Assembly (NCBI GenBank): GCA_039029935.1
Contig: JBCCFC010000051.1
Location: 1 to 21,403 of the forward strand
DNA from: G039029935 sp039029935
GTDB lineage: Bacteria; Chloroflexota; Anaerolineae; Caldilineales; Caldilineaceae
Direction of reading: 5' to 3'
Length of the DNA stretch: 21,403 bases
Positions 18,501 through 21,403 of this stretch are shown piece after piece. The notes under the pieces were generated by a model, which saw nothing but the letters and a program-made list of their open reading frames with translations, did no database searches and was not told the DNA's origin. The number at the start of each line of letters is the position of its first letter. Within the stretch, counting starts at the first letter, position 1. The translations under genes and the position numbers were made by a program.

Positions 18501-18605
18501 CAACTGGTGGTTTATGCCACCGATGTAGATGGACTCCACGCACAGCCTGTTACCATGACCGTGGACACGACATATCGCATTTTCTTGCCAACGGTGAGCC
18601 GCTAA
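15531..18605 (+). CDS. Secreted C13-like peptidase with N-terminal right-handed beta-helix
   Basis: 1024 residues, with AAGGAG 8 bases before ATG. The signal peptide is about 1-33 (ending TVSAHS). Two consecutive beta-helix units begin at about 81 (DNLTVAAGHTLTIEPGVIVEV, repeated as AVTVGSGVTLTIDPGVSVYG at about 254). They contain short right-handed parallel beta-helix turns with HVIVQNAG, VLVEESLIEHS and VLIENSQIEQS. This fold is common in adhesins and polysaccharide-active proteins. A Thr/Pro linker (467-535), a PPC domain from 537, the catalytic domain (about 664-904) and an Ig-like domain with VVYPPDY follow. The tail is YRIFLPTVSR. The dyad is His749 (LVDHG) and Cys793 (EACHSGSF). GDGNGVPNQ is the Ca2+-like loop. 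By catalytic-domain sequence it groups with the partial gene at the left edge. The catalytic start is slightly divergent (AAGRRH instead of AGRYR). Confidence 0.92.
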   Translation: MAKLKINVYVLMLIAIGLLWFGIPQPSSTVSAHSQAVQARVGIDRLSIQSTSANHTIQQSEGTTVSGIITDTTWTLAGSPYHVEDNLTVAAGHTLTIEPGVIVEVKNQRQIEVKGALVAVGSAEQRITLTSLSDSSTGPIYWAGLFFDGGVGHLRHVIVQNAGATNALRPSVASAIYIADVQSDGEVLVEESLIEHSLTSAILLNAANLHQVRLLDNQFNNNTNPHIYIHRGEIQGDARLYAQTTEAGLNDGYLLDGAVTVGSGVTLTIDPGVSVYGHNGLLTVQGHLEAVGTASQPIFFQRAPNSTRNNWPGISINNGTARLKHVTVTQAGSDRAAIYVENVSSGGEVLIENSQIEQSATYGLYVVDDQVRVDCSTITTSGSDGVIVTARQPNVTIRHSNILGNDEFGVNNEQNNEVDARNVYWGDPAGPIGNANSSGDQVSGNVLYEPWLPQAIDPATCIVDAEPTPTATATPTPTDTATPTPTATATPTSTATATPTSTATATATLTNTSTSSSTSTPTSTPIPTRLPSPSPEDGYENDDTCASASPIETDGIHQTHTFHDIADQDWLTFTAPQSGTYRIEVDIPRGSFADVDLAYFVNCSSNLSRKWSETFTPGATFDIDAKAGEQFYIRLSHREINVFGPDVSYNLLVWRLPNEQPTGAVIIAAGRRHANDTLQNSINQTAQKFYSLFLDKGIPVGNIHFLTTDSTLEGHDKQATTANLRDAIVNWARKRVSADHALTLYLVDHGERDFLYIDEPNQERLYSEDLDKWLGELEAAVPNLKINVIIEACHSGSFIDRPGGSISRPNRLIITSTDVDSDAYASADGNLFFSSALITRLRMGANLAKAFRMARQNTQDLNQHPWMDGDGNGVPNQFDDALIASERSFEYTNMVTPRMTHGSWPPYIANVQPPTQIIDRRGALHVEVRDDQGVDDVRAVVYPPDYVQPISDGVIDTDSDLDQVTLQRDLNLGENIYTGSYLGFAQTGVYQLVVYATDVDGLHAQPVTMTVDTTYRIFLPTVSR

Positions 18606-18914
18606 TCGCATAGCGAGTACCCCCCGATATTCCCTATCTTCACAGCAAATCCCCCATTTACCATCCAATTTCAAAATTCATTCGGGGAAATCAGCATTTT
18701 CTGTGTTTATTCATGAAGAAGGTTGGTTTGACTACTGCTAACAGTAAAGAGTACCGTCCTTCTATGTTTATGGAGAATTCAAAAAGTTCGGTTCAAAATG
18801 AGCCAACATTCTCACCAAGAAATTTAGAGCGTAGGGGATACAACGCCACTCAATACTGCCTACATCGTCGCTTATGGCACAGATGATCCCAATAGTTACC
18901 AAGGAGGGTAAAAA
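18606..18914. other. 309-bp intergenic region without a convincing gene
   Basis: It holds the conserved element at 18673 and a perfect Shine-Dalgarno (AAGGAGG, 18901-18907) for the next gene. A 27-codon open stretch (18828-18911) reads TAYIVAYGTDDPNSYQGG then stop and looks protein-like. It has no start codon and is preceded by TAG, so it may be a remnant or chance. I see no terminator or RNA gene. Confidence 0.55.
18673..18717 (+). promoter_or_regulatory. Conserved post-stop intergenic element, copy 3
   Basis: AAAATTCATTCGGGGAAATC, then TTTTCTGTGTTTATT. It is almost the same as the copy at 4316, although the sequences around both copies are unrelated. It lies 68 bp after a stop and about 200 bp before the next start. 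Confidence 0.55.
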
Positions 18915-21403
18915 ATGGATGCGAACCATGTTTTTTCAGTCATTCGACAATATGGTTATGCTTTCTTCATCGCCATCGTGCTATTGATAGTGCTTCCTAT
19001 GCCAAGCGCATTTGCTATGGAAGCGGTACAGCTTGTCGAAAAAATGCAAACACAGGACATGCTGGTGGGGCCAAACTTAGTGGTCAACCCAGGTTTTGAC
19101 CATGAACTAGAACCAGAAGGAGTTGGGTGGACGGCTAAACAGAATGCTGTCAGGGTCGAAGAAGGCCGCGACGGTGGATGGGTGGTCCGCTCGGAGCAAG
19201 ATTGGGATGCGAGTCACGGCCCTCTCCATCAAGGGATTGGGCAGTCCATCAATGTTGTGTCCAGCCAAGTATATGATGTCAGCATATGGTTTGATTTAGG
19301 CGATGCGACAGGCGCACATGTCAAATTTACATGGTATGATCAAGACGGCAATGGGCTGAGTGTCACGCGAATGCAGACACTGAATCCTGCGTCCGTAGGC
19401 TGGACCCAATTTACAGAGCATTTATGGGCGCCAAACGGGGCTGCGACAGTTGATATTGCGATATGGCACGGTGTTGATCCAGAGACGGATACAAATGTAC
19501 TAGGGAGTACACTCTTGATTGATGATGTCTGGTTCTCAGCGCGTACCTGTCCGCCTCTTTTTATCTGCAATGGCGATTTTGAGGTAGGTATTGGTTCTTG
19601 GGACCCAGGTTCTCTGGACGTAGTGCCAACGCTTGTGCCAGGATTAACCGGACAAGGCATACAAATCACCTATCATGAGGCTGATCATTTCGGCATCGAG
19701 CAACGATTGAATGGACAGTTTGAAGCGGGTAAAAGCTATCTCTTGAGTGCATGGTGTCATGCTGCTGAAGATGCTCTTTGTCGACTTACACTCAACCAAG
19801 AGGGCGGTAGTGAATTCGGACAGGCCCTTACCAATGGTAACGGCACATGGCAACTGTTTCATGAGGTGATCACATTTACCAAGACGATACCGAGAATCTT
19901 TTACGTCTATACGAGTACAGAGGATAAGCCAGTCATCTATGATAACATCACGGTGCGTGAGGTCACACCCGTCTGTGCAACAGAAACACAACTATCTCTG
20001 CTCGAATGTGAGGCATTGGTCGCCATTTATGAAAGTACAGGAGGTCCCAATTGGACAGAGCAAACAGGTTGGCTCCAAACAAATACACCCTGTGACTGGT
20101 CAGGTGTATCTTGTGATAGAGAAGAGGGGAAACTGAAAGTGTCTCGCCTTGTTTTAGAGAGGATTCAAGCCCAGGGTGCGCTACCACCCGAAATTGCGCA
20201 CTTATCTGCGCTGACTGTACTAAATTTAGGGTTTAACCAACTGGAACAAATACCTGCTGAAATTGGTTTGCTCTCAAATTTGACGCAATTACATCTCCAG
20301 CACAATCAACTACAGGACCTGCCATCAGAAATTGGCAATCTGTCGGCGTTGACATCGCTTGCACTCAACAACAATCAGCTACAGGACCTGCCATCAGAAA
20401 TTGGCACCCTATCAGCATTAACATCGCTTGTACTCAGCAACAACCAACTGACCAGTATCCCGACATCGCTTGTCAATCTTTCCTTATTAGAGACGCTTGC
20501 CCTCGATAATAACCAGTTTGCCACGATTCCAACAGAAATCGGCAATCTAACCAAGCTCAATCAACTGAGTCTCGCAGGCAATTCTTTAAGCAGCCTACCG
20601 ACGGGTATCAGCAACCTCTCTGATCTCACAGTGCTAGATGTGTCGCACAACCGATTTCTGCAATTCCCAATGACCGTTGGTACGTTTTCTGCACTCACGC
20701 AGCTCAACTTATCAGGCAATCTGCTTGCCGAACTGCCCAATGACATCATTCATTTTTGCGAACAAACAGCGATTAACCTGAATTACAATCGGCTACCTGT
20801 CGCTGAAACCAATCTCTGTCCATCGTTCTCCGATCAGGCTGGCACACAGACCATTGCCCCAATAGAGTTGACCGCCGAGCCTTATATGGGGTCAGAAAGC
20901 CGTATCCAGTTTATATGGACGCCTATCCTTTATCAAGGTGAGGGGGGATATTATGAAGTCAGCATTGCTACTGGTGAAACATTCCGCGTGGTAGGAATTC
21001 CCCCCAACAAAAGCAGTGATGGGTTTGTCATCACGGGCATTGACCCAGGTGCGACCATTCAGATGCGTGTGCGCACCTATGCACCTGTACATGGTGAAAA
21101 TCCCAATGAATTGTGGAGTGACTACAGCGAAATCATCACCGCAACGGCACTCTCTACAGATGACGATGATCAGGACCCGCCGCCATTTAACTGTTTGCAA
21201 AATGTTACCACAATTCCAGAAAAAGAATGCGAAGCCTTGGTTGCCTTCTTTTACAGCTTGGATGGCCCCAATTGGGCAGAACATATCGACTGGTTTAAAG
21301 ATGATGACCCATGCAACTGGGTCAATATAACATGCGGGGAGATATCCATGGGGACAACCATAACGGGTCTAAATTTTGTGGCATTTAATGAGGGGCTGGT
21401 CGG
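18915..21403 (+). CDS. Secreted multidomain protein with two jelly-roll domains, LRRs and Fn3-like domain, 3' end outside window
   Basis: 829 codons are visible without a stop. AAGGAGG at 18901-18907 fixes the start. The signal peptide or anchor is about 1-36 (ending SAFA). Two CBM4/9-like domains follow, about 48-205 (NLVVNPGF, LLIDDVWF) and 206-352 (ICNGDFEVG, YDNITVREV). An LRR N-cap runs from Cys354 (ALVAIYESTGGPNW, CDWSGVSC), then about nine LRRs of 23 residues to about 640. A Fn3-like domain (about 648-748) is followed by a second LRR cap from Cys760 (ALVAFFYSLDGPNW, CNWVNITC) at the window edge. The second jelly-roll and first LRR cap match the head of the peptidase at 4448, including VREVT before the cap. 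No peptidase domain is visible, but one is predicted downstream. It may instead be an adhesin without a protease. Confidence 0.88.
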   Translation, partial: MDANHVFSVIRQYGYAFFIAIVLLIVLPMPSAFAMEAVQLVEKMQTQDMLVGPNLVVNPGFDHELEPEGVGWTAKQNAVRVEEGRDGGWVVRSEQDWDASHGPLHQGIGQSINVVSSQVYDVSIWFDLGDATGAHVKFTWYDQDGNGLSVTRMQTLNPASVGWTQFTEHLWAPNGAATVDIAIWHGVDPETDTNVLGSTLLIDDVWFSARTCPPLFICNGDFEVGIGSWDPGSLDVVPTLVPGLTGQGIQITYHEADHFGIEQRLNGQFEAGKSYLLSAWCHAAEDALCRLTLNQEGGSEFGQALTNGNGTWQLFHEVITFTKTIPRIFYVYTSTEDKPVIYDNITVREVTPVCATETQLSLLECEALVAIYESTGGPNWTEQTGWLQTNTPCDWSGVSCDREEGKLKVSRLVLERIQAQGALPPEIAHLSALTVLNLGFNQLEQIPAEIGLLSNLTQLHLQHNQLQDLPSEIGNLSALTSLALNNNQLQDLPSEIGTLSALTSLVLSNNQLTSIPTSLVNLSLLETLALDNNQFATIPTEIGNLTKLNQLSLAGNSLSSLPTGISNLSDLTVLDVSHNRFLQFPMTVGTFSALTQLNLSGNLLAELPNDIIHFCEQTAINLNYNRLPVAETNLCPSFSDQAGTQTIAPIELTAEPYMGSESRIQFIWTPILYQGEGGYYEVSIATGETFRVVGIPPNKSSDGFVITGIDPGATIQMRVRTYAPVHGENPNELWSDYSEIITATALSTDDDDQDPPPFNCLQNVTTIPEKECEALVAFFYSLDGPNWAEHIDWFKDDDPCNWVNITCGEISMGTTITGLNFVAFNEGLV
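20303..20440 (+). repeat. Two adjacent 69-bp LRR-coding repeats with high identity
   Basis: 20303-20371 and 20372-20440 each encode one 23-residue LRR (NQLQDLPSEIG type) and share long identical stretches such as CTACAGGACCTGCCATCAG. This indicates recent duplication of a single repeat. Confidence 0.75.

Overview
All nine genes lie on the plus strand. They encode large secreted proteins, with no housekeeping, RNA or transposase genes between them. Long Thr/Pro linkers (TPTPT, TNTPT types), PPC and H-type lectin modules, and a short conserved C-terminal tail ending in FLPTVSR suggest a Chloroflexota bacterium, probably one with a complex multicellular or filamentous, scavenging or predatory lifestyle. 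This assignment is an inference from protein style; there is no marker gene in the window.

The core is a tandem array of clan CD cysteine peptidases resembling family C13 (legumain / GPI-transamidase type). Six genes (ending at 1547, 4284, 7960, 11233, 15254 and 18605) share the same C-terminal half. In order this is a Thr/Pro linker, a PPC domain, a caspase-fold catalytic domain with DHG and EAC motifs whose His and Cys are always 44 residues apart, an Ig-like domain with a VYPPDY/S-type motif, and the tail. Their N-terminal halves differ: two Cys-paired Ig/CARDB-like domains; a jelly-roll carbohydrate-binding-like domain plus 12 leucine-rich repeats; a short WSTFDSG-type domain (twice); or a right-handed beta-helix. 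The first gene is cut by the left edge. The last gene (from 18915) runs off the right edge and shows only binding modules so far.

Two smaller genes (8203-9048 and 11334-12560) encode membrane-anchored or secreted proteins ending in H-type lectin domains. Each lies directly upstream of a WSTFDSG-type peptidase gene, so lectin plus peptidase occurs as a repeated pair. The lectin stalks contain 2 and 14 copies of a 10-residue repeat.

The intergenic spaces hold repeated elements of their own: two copies of an 86-96 bp nested palindrome (8023-8118, 12619-12704), another large palindrome abutting a ribosome binding site (15401-15516), and a 40-46 bp sequence that recurs 30-70 bp after stop codons at four gene boundaries.

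Taken together, the locus looks like an expanding, shuffling family of surface or secreted proteases. A fixed proteolytic engine is fitted with interchangeable recognition heads, accompanied by lectins, and marked with a shared C-terminal tag. Function, targets and the role of the tag are inferred, not shown.
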